DNA of 64,000 bases from positions 12,673,981 to 12,737,980 of the forward strand of contig OZ007510.1 of the NCBI GenBank assembly GCA_963931865.1, read 5' to 3'. Each line of letters begins with the position of its first letter. The first letter of the stretch is position 1. The translations under genes and the position numbers were made by a program. Shown in pieces: positions 37,501 to 46,930 of the stretch. Source of the DNA: Axinella damicornis. Lineage: Eukaryota; Porifera; Demospongiae; Axinellida; Axinellidae. The notes beneath the pieces were generated by a model, which saw only the letters and a program-made list of their open reading frames with translations, ran no database searches and was not told where the DNA came from.

Positions 37501-37901
37501 AGAGAAGTGGACCCCGAGATCTTTTGTATGCATTCAGGATCTGCCTCGTGTTCAAGCAAGAGTTTCACGATGTCCACGTTCCCAATGTTGCAGGCAATGT
37601 GAAGAGGGGAGTACCCCTCGCCATCAAGAACGGACGTGCTGGCACTGTTGTTCAGCAGCAGTTCACAGATTTCCTTGTAGCCTCCTTCTACTGCCAGGTG
37701 GAGGGGGCTGATATCAGAGCCAAAGCCTTCGTCAAACACCAAATTGTTGATGTTCTCATTCGCGAAATTCTTGTCAGAAAGTAGCTGCTCGACTTTGTTC
37801 AAGTCGCCATCTGCGCAGGCAACATGCAGCTCTGAACCCGAGTAAGGCTGTGCCATGGTGGTGCTCCTCGTCTGGAGACCACTGAGGGTCTTGTGAAACA
37901 A
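34503..37901 (-). CDS. Intronless protein of 33 ankyrin repeats
   Basis: Open frame of 1132 codons on the - strand. A second ATG at 37856 (MAQPYSG..) gives 1117 aa and removes a non-repeat leader, so I prefer it. From residue ~23 to the end the protein is entirely ankyrin repeats of 33-36 aa, each with a TPLHLAAQEGH-type helix 1. I count 33, with the last few diverged. There is no signal peptide, membrane segment, death domain, kinase or SOCS box. Repeats starting with W and with R alternate from repeat 5 to 29, and higher-order units are visible (see findings). The likely role is as a protein-binding scaffold; partners cannot be read from sequence. The lack of introns in an intron-rich neighbourhood suggests retrocopying or an origin by repeat amplification. 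Confidence 0.85.
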   Translation of the reverse strand: MFHKTLSGLQTRSTTMAQPYSGSELHVACADGDLNKVEQLLSDKNFANENINNLVFDEGFGSDISPLHLAVEGGYKEICELLLNNSASTSVLDGEGYSPLHIACNIGNVDIVKLLLEHEADPECIQKISGSTSLQEAVCSGSLEIVEVLLAHIKSNDFINVKDNKGWSPLHFACHYGYPQITRCLLDHGASIDDTIKIGRTALHLAAFEGFVECTKILLERDADVNLQDEEGWTAVILASQEGHPEVVKEICHFQEKVDLTLKSKTGRNAIHAACYHGHIQCVEHFLALPETFPLIKEVDKDGWTPLHLAAQEGHLDIVKLLLSDKCGEMDVNPKAKNGRTPLHNAVLKGRTSIVEYLIKFGANISARDSKSWTPLHVACQHGYDNIAKLLVTHGANVDDTIDSARNCLHLAAFEGHITIAEFLLRTGVNYLLQDKDDWSPLHLAVQEGHEDIVRMLLRQKGINVNARAKNKRIPLHSSCYHGRVRIAQLLLEQGSDWELRDEKGWTPLHLCAQEGHLEIVEMLTNMGADLNVKADNHRAPVHLACMKGKKPVVEYLLKHGADLNMKDTRQWTPLCIACHHNHYDVAEYLIQHGAIVNSRIGGGRNPLHLAAFNGFGSICTLLLDSGVEMNAKDNEGWTALHLAAQEGSLAVVELLVEHGADITATSNSGRKPLHMCASSGHKDIVEYLISKGSEINMADGKQWTPLHSACNKGHLETAKLLLLNGANIDAMIQMGRNSLHLCAFNGHKHVAEFIVTKGINIFLKDKDGWTPLHLAAQEGHIQIVQYLLEQGADASIQANNLRIPLHLAAMHGHAHIVELLLKHCPQADALDCKQWTPLHSACNKCQTAVVKVLLDHGSDVHKVIDTGRNCVHLAAFNGGREVCEILLEHGCDLSAQDKDGWSSLHLAAQEGHLEVVSLFLDHEADVEVRSNDGRTALHLACLKGRTEVVQLLITHRAQCDVVDHSNWSPLIDASNGGFLELVKILLNHQVRINIQTNGRLETALHHAVYNSHEDVAIYLVERGADCAVFDSTGNSPFHVGVQKGNLKLVQTMIRNGDASIYEKNNKGESPLRIACAAGHLEVVAHLLHKGAVLNNMIEDGRAALEVARNKGHNEIVCLLINSGCLDGWYVG

Positions 37902-40041
37902 CTGAGAGAACAGAGGAAGAGGTAAAAGAGGGTTTTAACTTCCGACCCCTCCCAAAAATTCTGTACACTGCTCCCATCAAAGAGAGCACATTTTCAGTAA
38001 TTTTGATTTCAGAGATTGCAACTAATTTTTTATTGTACTGAAATTACCCTAATACCACCTGAGAAGTCCTTTGGACTGGATTTCCCCGCAAAATCAACGG
38101 AGAAGGCATAGGTCAAAGGTCAGATTTCTATCTCAGGATCTGTAAAGGGTTACTTGGGCCAGACTACTGCATCATAAGTATGACCTCTCAAAACAAAATC
38201 AGCTCTTAACTCCAAGGTTTGTGGAAAAGCCGACCCTAAAGTATAGGCCCCTCCAGAACTGTTCTAACAGCTCTGCTCTCTCAGGACAATGGAGTTCAAA
38301 CTTCGAGAGGGGCTTAGAACCTGCCAAACCTGGGTCACTATACTTGCATCAGTTTGAGGTCTTAACTCCCAGGTTTAGAGAAATGCAACCCTAAAGTATT
38401 ACATGTGAAACCATAGCTCTGTTGGAATGTCGTGTGGCTTAATTATGCTTTGTGATTAGCCACAAAAAGGTTATGATATATTTCGATCAACTTATTTTGA
38501 ACATACAGAACAGAAATGTAGATGATGTGGGTTTGAGGTTATACACAAAATGTACTCTCTTTGCTGGGAGCACTACATGTAGCATTTACTAAAGGTTGGC
38601 AGACTGCTGCGACAAACACTGTCCTTGCCAGGTCAAAGAGTTACAAGCAATGAACTACATGCCTACAACGACAGCTGTGTTTGCAGCAAAAAGGAGCCTC
38701 AAAGATGGAAAAATCTGTCAAAATGTCTTTAGGTTACAAGAAGCCCCACTGAGAGGCCATTCTTGTTACACAAAACAGGTTGCGCATGAATGATATTATA
38801 ACCATTGCGATCATACTAGCCGCCAGAGGCTAGAAAATCGATGACGCTGGAGGTTAGGACTGGAATCTATATAAGGAATGACTCCCTTGCCCACACTTAA
38901 TCAATTGCCATGGCAACTGTACATATACCTTGGTTACTATACTCATAGGCTATTATATCGTCGTGACATGATGTCCCATTGATACCCATGCAAATTGACG
39001 TGCCTCCAATGGAACAATCTGATTTGTAGGGCATAAATTTTGAAAAATGCAAACTTATAGAAGCTACAACTTATGCACCAGCATTGAACATAGTACAATC
39101 AATAGCCTGAAGTCTCTATGCATAGCAACAAGGATGCAAAACGTGCAGGGTCATAACTAACCGACAGAGGAGGAATAACCCTAATTAGTGCTCACCTTTC
39201 AATTTTGAAACAACCAACACTCTCCTTCAGCAAACTGTTGGCACTATTGGGCAGGAGAAGAGGGAAAATACTTCAAACGTGCAACATCATCTCTCTAACT
39301 TATCCCCCGATAACTGCCAAACTCCCAGCGTACAAATTCAGTTCCGCAAGCAACGCTTGATTGTGGCTTTAGGCCAACTGATATAATTTAGACACTACAT
39401 CCGTGAAAAGAATTTATGAGGACTTCTACCTTTCTCACTTCGTGTGCAGTACTCAGGTAATAGATTGTCGACAATATTCGGAGTACACTCGTACACCCTT
39501 CATTCGCGTTCTTCACACTACCGGCCCACCATTTTTCACATTCACATTCCCGTAAACCACACCCATGGAGGTGATCGATCAAGCTAATTATGCTAAGTAA
39601 GTACAGTGGGCGTAAGTGGGTGCGCGCGCACGGCCGGCCGGGTGATGAAATACGTCATGTGACTACCAATTACTAATTAGCTCATTAGAGCTATTATAGC
39701 TAGCTTTGCTGTGTCATTTCAGTCAGGCTGAAGGCTGAAACTCGAAGCACTGCGGAGTACGAAAGGCAAGTACCCTGATGGTAATTTGTCCTGCACAGCC
39801 CCACTCTGTTTTCGCAGAGGGTGGCTGTTAGTCTGGGAACGAGACTAGGTGGCTGTAGTAGTATGAACAAGCTATTTACATAATTATGTACATATACATC
39901 TCCACTTGCAGCAAGGCATTTTGTGCTAGTCTCGTAGCATTGCAACTTTTGTATTAACTGCTCAATCCCTGATCTATCTCTGACCTTCCCAGCTACTTAC
40001 TGAAGTACGAAGCCAACTTGTCTACTACAAACTTACCAGAT
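37902..40041. other. Upstream region of ankyrin gene and of the Gly/His membrane-protein gene
   Basis: No conserved coding block seen in 2.1 kb between divergent genes. A partial inverted-repeat end (TAGTCTGGGAACGAGACTAG) lies near 39830-39848. A GC-rich palindromic stretch with GCGCGCGC and GGCCGGCCGG lies at about 39625-39642. Transcription starts of both genes should lie here. Confidence 0.5.
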
Positions 40042-43000
40042 ATGCCACACGGCTCGGGCCACGTTGGAGGAGGAGGAGGAGGGTTTCACGGGGGAGGGGG
40101 TGGGGGGTTCCACCACCATGGAGGGTTTCACCATCACCGAACCCATTATGGCCACCACCACCACCATAACTACGCCGGCCCCGGGTGGGGGTGGGGATGG
40201 TATGGAGGACCGTATAGGTGAGCAACTGATTATAACTCCTCTCCTCAGAATGTCTCTGTCAAAGTCTGGATATGTTATGAGCTTCTGGTTGGCATGAACA
40301 TATACGAATGAATGGATTTTATCCCATTGCATGGGGTTAAGTAATCAGTCTGTGTCAGTGTGCCAATTGTTGACTTTGGGGCAGTTACAGTGAATCGGGC
40401 CCATCTTGGGAGTCGTCTTCCACTCAGAATAAGAATTAACTGCCAAACTACTAAAACTATTTATAGTAGCCCCCATGACGTCACCAGTGAGAAAGCTGTC
40501 AACCAATGTATCAGCAAGTTTCAACTACCATAGCATTACCTAGCACTGGAAATCGAGCGGAGTTAACTTGTTTGTGCCTTGGTCAGCTGACTATACTCTT
40601 GCCGTTCTTGCCTGTAAATGTGGTTAGCTTCATGCCACTTACTGTGCTTTGCAAATAAATCTATCATTACTCAGATGGTATGCTTGTTGTTTAGTACTGT
40701 AGTCTCTCGAAAATATGCCCACCCTTGACAGTATGCCCACCCTTGAAAATACGACCACCCCCCTTTTATGCGACAAGTTGTTGCAAAGGGTCATTTACTA
40801 CTCGAAAGTACACCCACCCTATTAGCTCCAACAGGAAAGCACTTGATTAGCTGGGAAGGACTAGTCTCGTGCCGAGCCGGAAACGTGTACGAATATCCGT
40901 CTGGTGACTTTCAGCAACATTCTCGGTCTTCATTGAATATTCATAGCTCAGCTAACCGCCTGAAACTGGACAGAACCGGGTGTTGTACGCGTGAAATGAT
41001 ATACGTAATTGCAAGGGAAATTTGAATTTCTACAACTTCTCGCTCCTAATAAAGACAAAATTGAATTCTCTACGATTTCATTGGCAGTCTGAAACTCCTG
41101 CCTAAAAGTATGAATTTTTAATGAAGACCGAGGCTTCTGCGCAAAGTCACCAGACCCTCTTTCCCGCGAGGGGTGGGGTCTGGGCACGAGACTAGGGAAG
41201 GACATGCTGTCAAAGAGGTGGGACTAAGAAATGAAGGATGGCTATCCTGTACTAATTGAAATGAATTTGTATGCCATTGCATATCAGCTGTGTAGTAAGT
41301 GCATGACATGAGATTGTGCACGCCCTGTGTATTGCATATTTGTGTCTTCGTGCATTTGTGCAATCGCCTAGCATAGCACTAGCAGTGCACTACGGATTTC
41401 TCGGAAGCAGCATGTCCCGAAGATGGTCTGTGTGCTCAAGCACTCCTGCTGTGTCTTGTTCTTGGGTGGGCCTACTTTTGAGATGGGTGGGCCTATTTTC
41501 GGGAGAGGGGTCCTCAAAGATACGCCCATCCCCTTCTTTGGGCAGCCACTAACGTTCATCGCCCATGGGCGTATTTTCGAGAGACTACGGTATAAACAAG
41601 TGATCAGCTGTTATTGTCCCTTGCCTTCACCAACGCACTCATGGAATCGCTACCTCACTATATTGCACTCCGGATCCCACCATGTAAAAATACCTCTATG
41701 TTGGGCTGTCTACCTACTCAATACCCGTATCAATATAGTGTTGATACATTGTTTTGCTGTGACGTCATTAGTATTGAGTGCAGCAGACAGTGTTGTCTGA
41801 AAAAGGAGTATGTCTTTCACCTGAAAATCTTGGTAGCAATTTGTGTGGGTCTTTTTTTTTAACAATATACATAGTTTCCAGCGTCTTTTTACTCTTAATC
41901 ATATAGCGTTTTAATTCACTGTACTAAAGCTGTATAGTAAGAATGCAGATTTAGACTGAAATTGCACGGCTACTGACCAATGAAATGCGTATTTCACATT
42001 TTGCACGGCTTAGCAGTGCAAAAAGTGAAATACGCGTCTCATTGGTCAATAATGGCGCTGTCTGGCTAATCAGGCACGTAGCAACGACAGATAACTAATA
42101 AGACCATGAAACAGAGAAAGAACGTAGCTTACCTCGTTACTTGCAGCGATTTGTTCTTTGCGTCTACCGTGGCGTTTCCTACCGAACAAGAGTCGGCGAA
42201 TTCTATAGGCACGCTATCTGGCGACATGACTGCCACACCTACAACCCCTCCCACTACCGCTACACCGCTTGCGCTCTGCCTAGGCTAAGCACCTCCGTTC
42301 TGCAGTAGCACGCAGGCGTCTTCGAAGTTGTGCATTCGTGGGTTCTGGCTGATTCTGTCATGACATTGTCCATCTTTGTTGGAAGAGAAACGTCGAGCTA
42401 TATGATTAACATGTGATAGCATGGTTTGCAGTGCAATTTTGGGATAAATTGCACTCGTAATGCATTCAGGAAGGCAAATTGCACTCGGCTTCGCCTCGTG
42501 CAATTTATCGCCTTCCTGAATGCATTACTCGTGCAATTTATCCCAAATTGCACTGCAAGCCATGCTATTACATATGCATAGTTCTGCAGTAACTATAGAG
42601 ATGACCTTTCACCTTTGCCTTCTCCAGGTACCGTCGCCGCAGTGGGTGGGGCTGGGGGATTGGAGGACTGTTGTTCGTAGTAACCATCGTCGTTGTTGTC
42701 ACCGTTTCAGTCCGTTACTCCGGGAACGAGAAGGGCACCAACAATGACTACGCCCCTCGGGATACACGAATTGTCTCCCACTCGTCCACTTTCTGTCAGA
42801 GCATCACACTCCGGGATACCTCGTCGACGGCTGCAACACTCTATTTGCTGAGGGAAAAACCGCAGCTCACCGGTCACGATAACTTCACTTTTGAAGTGCA
42901 GTATTCGATAGACCAAGGGGTTGAAAATCACTTGTACTACTATCTCTATCCCGGATCACAATTTTCTGTGAGTACTTGCCTTACGTCAGGCTCACTAGCT

Positions 43001-46000
43001 TCGTTTTATCTCATCAAAGGGACGGGCAACTTTAACAAGTGGATTGACGCAGGAAGTAGCCGCTACGCCCTCCACTATTTTGACATCAACTCAGCTTGCG
43101 GTCAAAGCAAGAGGAATTACTCATCTTCCTTCTCAAGCGAGGACCAGTACTATTTTGTGTTCTACAATCCTTCCTATACCTCTTTGACTGGAGTTCAGGC
43201 AACATTTACCTTTAATCGTGTCTTGTACCAGCTAGTGAACAGCACCATTGCTGACTCATGTCAAGCCGGGGGATCAGGTCCGTCATCCTGTACACTGGAC
43301 ATCCCCTACCAGTCCAGCTACACTGCTTTGATTGTCGTTGACTCCACCAGCACCACAAACCCAGATGATAACATATCAATTGATACCTCCTGTGAAGCCC
43401 GAGTGTGGGTCTATGCCGTGATCGCCGTGGCACCGGTCCTCTTCATAGCCCTCTGCATCGTTGGGATTGTGGTTGCCTGTGTCTTGGTCAAAAGGCACCG
43501 TAAGAACGTGTACGAACCACTCGACAAGCCATCCACTACTACAGCTAATTTGGCCAGTGGAAACGAAGTATCTGCCCCTCCTCCCTTCAATCCAGGGTAT
43601 GGGACATCTGAACCTCCCCCAGCATACTCCACGGTTGTCAAGCAGTGAAAGGATGCCACTGACTTCCTCTGTACATCCCTAACTTAGTTAGAATATTGTG
43701 TGCTGAACATTTTTAACGCAAGTAGTCACAGCAATGTTTTACTTTAATAATATGATTGTATTAATTATACGTTTGTGTTAATAACAAACGTACCAAGTTG
43801 ATAGCCTCGTTCCCAGGCCTCTACCACAGCTTTTGTCGCTTGCAGTATGAAAATCGCGATTTTCGTACTGCAAGCGACAAAAGCTGTGGTAGAGGCCTGG
43901 GAACGAGGCTACCACCCCTTTTTGCGACAAGTTGTTGCAAAGGGTCATTTACTACTCGAAAGTACGCCCACCCTATTAGCTCCAACAGGAAAGCACTTGA
44001 TTAGCTGGGAAGGACTAGTCTCGTGCCCAGCCGGAAACGTGTACGAATATCCGTCTGGTGACTTTCAGCAACATTCTCGGTCTTCATTGAATATTCATAG
44101 CTCAGCTAACCGCCTGAAACTGGACAGAACCGGGTGTTGTACGCGTGAAATGATATACGTAATTGCAAGAGAAAATTAATTTGAATTTCTACAACTTCTC
44201 GCTCCTAATAGAGACAAAATTGAATTCTCTACGATTTCATTGGCAGTCTGAAATTCCTGCCTAAAAAGTATGAATTTTTAATGAAGACCGAGGCTTCTGC
44301 GCAAAGTCACCAGACCCTCTTTCCCGCGAGGGGTACGGGTGGGGTCTGGGCATGAGACTAGGGAAGGACATGCTGTCAAAGAGGTGGGACTAAGAAATGA
44401 AGGATGGCTATCCTGTACTAATTGAAATGAATTTGTATGCCATTGCATATCAGCTGTGTACTAAGTGCATGACATGAGATTGTGCACGCCCTGTGTATTG
44501 CATGTTTGTGTCTTCGTGCATGTGTGCAATCTCCTAGCATAGCACTAGCAGTGCACTACGGATTTCTCGGAAGCAGCATGTCCCGAAGATGGTCTGCGTG
44601 CTCAAGCACTCCTGCTGTGTCTTGTTCTTGGGTGGGCCTACTTTTGAGATGGGTGGGCCTATTTTCGGGAGAGGGGTCCTCGAAGATACGCCCATCCCCT
44701 TCTTTGAGCAGCCACTAACATTCATCGCCTATGGGTGTATTTTCGAGAGACTACGGTATAAACAAGTGATCAGCTGTTATTGTCCCTTGCCTTCACCAAC
44801 ACACTCATGGAATAGCTACCTCACTATATTGCACTCCCACCATGTAAAAATACCTCTATGTTGGGCTGTCTACCTACTCAATACCCGTATCGATATAGTG
44901 TTGATACATTGTTTTGCTGTGACGTCATTAGTATTGAGTGCAGCAGACAATGTTGTCTGAAAAAAGAGTATGTCTTTCACCTGAAAATCTTGGTAGCAAT
45001 TTGTGTGGTCTTTTTTTAACAATATACATAGTTTCCAGCGTCTTTTTACTCTATAGTTCTGCAGTAACTATAGAGATGACCTTTCACCTTTGCCTTCTCC
45101 AGGTACCGTCGCCGCAGTGGGTGGGGCTGGGGGATTGGAGGACTGTTGTTCATAGTAATCATCGTCGTTGTTGTCACCGTTTCAGTCCGTTACTCCGGGA
45201 ACGAGAAGGGCACCAACGACTACGCCCCTCGGGATACACGAATTGTCTCCCACTCGTCCACTTTCTGTCAGAGCATCACACTCCGGGATACCTCGTCGAC
45301 GGCTGCAACACTCTATTTGCTGAGGGAAAAACCGGAGCTCACCGGTCATGATAACTTCACTTTTGAAGTGCAGTATTTGATAGAGCAAGGGGTTGAAAAT
45401 CACTTGTACTACTATCTCTATCCTGGATCACAATTTTCTGTGAGTACTTGCCTTACGTCAGGCTCACTAGCTTCGTTTTATCTCATCAAAGGGACGGGCA
45501 ACTTTAACAAGTGGATTGACGCAGGGAGTAGCCGCTACGCCCTCCACTATTTTTACATCAACTCAGCTTGCGGTCAAAGCAAGAGGAATTACTCTTCTTC
45601 CTTCTCAAGCGAGGACCAGTACTATTTTGTGTTCTACAATCCTTCCTATACCTCTTTGACTGTTCAGGCGACATTTACCTTTAATCGTGTCTTGTACCAG
45701 CTAGTGAACAGCACCATTGCTGACTCATGTCAAGCCGGGGGATCAGGTCCGTCATCCTGTACACTGGACATCCCCTACCAGTCCAGCTACACTGCTTTGA
45801 TTGTCGTTGACTCCACCAGCACCACAAACCCAGATGATAACATATCAATTGATACCTCCTGTGAAGCCCGAGTGTGGGCCTATGCCGTGGCACTGGTCCT
45901 CTTCATAGCCCTCTGCATCGTTGGGATTGTGGTTGCCTGTGTCTTGGTCAAAAGGCACCGTAAGAACGTGTACGAACCACTCGACAAGCCATCCACTACT

Positions 46001-46108
46001 ACAGCTAATTTGGCCAGTGGAAACGAAGTATCTGCCCCTCCTCCCTTCAATCCAGGGTATGGGACATCTGAACCTCCCCCAGCATACTCCACGGTTGTCA
46101 AGCAGTGA
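40042..46108 (+). CDS. Gly/His-rich two-pass membrane protein with alternative last exons A and B
   Basis: Exon 1 (40042-40217) encodes about 58 aa rich in Gly and His (GGGGGGFHGGGG, HHHHHNYAG) and ends in WGWGWYGGPY. It splices in phase to exon 2A (42628-43648, 398 aa in all) or to its tandem copy 2B (45103-46108, 393 aa). Each copy has its own acceptor and stop. Product A: WGWG-rich juxtamembrane segment, hydrophobic segment about 71-87, extracellular or lumenal domain of about 230 aa with possible N-glycosylation sites (NYSS, NSTI) and several Cys, second membrane segment about 319-345 and a tail with PPPFNPGYG and a PPAY (PPxY, WW-binding) motif. The family is unknown to me. A-B length differences are multiples of three, which suggests both exons are under selection. 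No second copy of exon 1 is seen. Confidence 0.72.
40697..41594. mobile_element. About 0.9-kb element with TAGTCTCTCGAAAATATGCCC-like ends, containing a nested element
   Basis: Left end (GTAGTCTCTCGAAAATATGC) is mirrored at the right (GCGTATTTTCGAGAGACTAC). A 333-bp member of the 9-bp-duplication family is inserted inside at 40862-41194. In the downstream duplicate the left end is missing, so the gene-duplication breakpoint falls inside this element. Confidence 0.6.
40862..41194. mobile_element. 333-bp inverted-repeat element with 9-bp target-site duplication
   Basis: Ends TAGTCTCGTGCCGAGCC and GGTCTGGGCACGAGACTA, with inner arms (TCTGGTGACTTTC.., TCTTCATTGAATATTCAT) loosely mirrored. Flanked by GGGAAGGAC on both sides (40853-40861 and 41195-41203). 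The duplicated copy at 44016-44360 has the same flanks. Confidence 0.85.
41894..42577. mobile_element. 684-bp segment present in duplicate A and absent from duplicate B
   Basis: Unit A and unit B are nearly identical up to TTTTTACTCT (41893 in A, 45052 in B) and again from ATAGTTCTGC (42578 and 45053). Between these points A holds 684 extra bases containing two foldbacks: about 41950-42056 (GCACGGC and GAAATACGCG-type arms) and 42416-42568 (GCAGTGCAATTTTGGGATAA mirrored around a CTTCG loop). It is either one or more insertions in A or a deletion in B. No coding capacity is evident. Confidence 0.7.
43802..43911. mobile_element. 110-bp near-perfect palindrome at the junction of the tandem duplication
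   Basis: From TAGCCTCGTTCCCAGGCC to GGCCTGGGAACGAGGCTA. The arms pair throughout (CTACCACAGCTTTTGTCGC with its complement) around AAAATCGCGATTTT, with one mismatch. The left flank (CCAAGTTGA) is not repeated on the right (CCACCCCTT), unlike other members. Immediately to its right begins duplicate unit B. Confidence 0.85.
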
Positions 46109-46262
46109 AAGGATGCCACTGACTAATTCCTCTGTACATCCCTAACTTAGTTAGAATATTGTGTGCTGAACATTTTTAACGCAAGTAGTCACAGCAATGT
46201 TTTACTTTAATATGATTGTATTAATTATACGTTTGTGTTAATAACAAACGTACCAAGTTGAT
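43912..46262. repeat. Tandem duplication unit B (intron plus exon 2B)
   Basis: Second copy of the unit, including the inverted-repeat element at 44016-44360 and exon 2B at 45103-46108. It has no exon 1 copy, so exon 2B can be used only by splicing from 40217 or by starting inside the exon. Confidence 0.9.
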
Positions 46263-46279
46263 ACATACACACAAGTCTC

Positions 46280-46930
46280 AGCTAGTAGTCTGAGTTTCAA
46301 TGGGATTATACCACTTTCAGTAAGAACTCAGAATGGTATGGAGTCTGCAGATTCCAGCACTGTGTTTCAACGGGAGTACCACTTTCGCTAACAACCCGTA
46401 TGGTGGTGGAGTCTGGCCGGCAGTTTGAGTTTCAAAGGGAGTACCACGTTCAGTAACAACTCAGCTCGTGGTGATGGTGGTGGAGTCTCTTTCAGTAGTA
46501 CCAATATCATCAGTGCTAACACTGCAGCACAGTTCCTCTCTGAATCTTCCCAGAGACTACATCCTTCATGCCAACTCGGCAGGATATAGTGGAGGCATCT
46601 ACACATTTCGTAATCAGTTGCATTTCAGTGGGACTTGCATCCTCAGTAGGAACTCAGAGAGGGAAAGCTGGGGTAGTGTCCAGAAATCCCCTCCGTTACA
46701 CGCTCCTTCTCGCCACTCATAAGCTCCTGCATGAATATATCACAGTCTTGCATCAAGTATGAAAACTGCTGTGACATCTCAAATTTTACATCTGGCTCTG
46801 CTCAACAACAGAGCTGACCGAGGTGGAGCACTTTACTTGGACCAATACTCAAATTTCAGCCTTCATCTGACAACGTACATACACTTTCAAGGCAACCAGG
46901 AAAGCTCAGACTTGGTACTATACTATGCCT
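46280..46930 (+). pseudogene. Decayed Pmp-like beta-helix repeat fragments
   Basis: Several frames carry pieces of the same repeat: STTFSNNSARGDGGGVSF, FNGSTTFANNPYGGGV, ANSAGYSGGIYTFRN and RADRGGALYLDQYS. These (G)G(G/A)(I/V/L)xxx..NNSA-type units are typical of polymorphic-outer-membrane-protein-like beta-helix repeats, found in bacterial Pmp proteins and in some invertebrate genomes. Frames are broken by stops and shifts and no start is found. It lies between exon copies 2B and 2C. Confidence 0.55.

Larger units (their letters stand above)
40755..43801. repeat. Tandem duplication unit A (intron plus exon 2A)
   Basis: Unit A is nearly identical to unit B (43912-46262) over intron sequence, exon and 3' flank. 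Both begin near GCGACAAGTTGTTGCAAAGG and end at AACGTACCAAGTTGATA. Only small indels and the 684-bp segment at 41894-42577 separate them. Confidence 0.9.

Noticed and set aside
34503..37901. Bacterial contamination explaining the ankyrin gene
   Set aside because: It sits between host genes with host repeats and no bacterial neighbours. Transfer from a symbiont remains possible but is not shown by the sequence.
40025..40332. Minus-strand Gly- or Val-rich frames over the Gly/His exon
   Set aside because: Antisense of GGN/CAY-rich codons. The + strand frame splices in phase to a conserved exon and is the real one.
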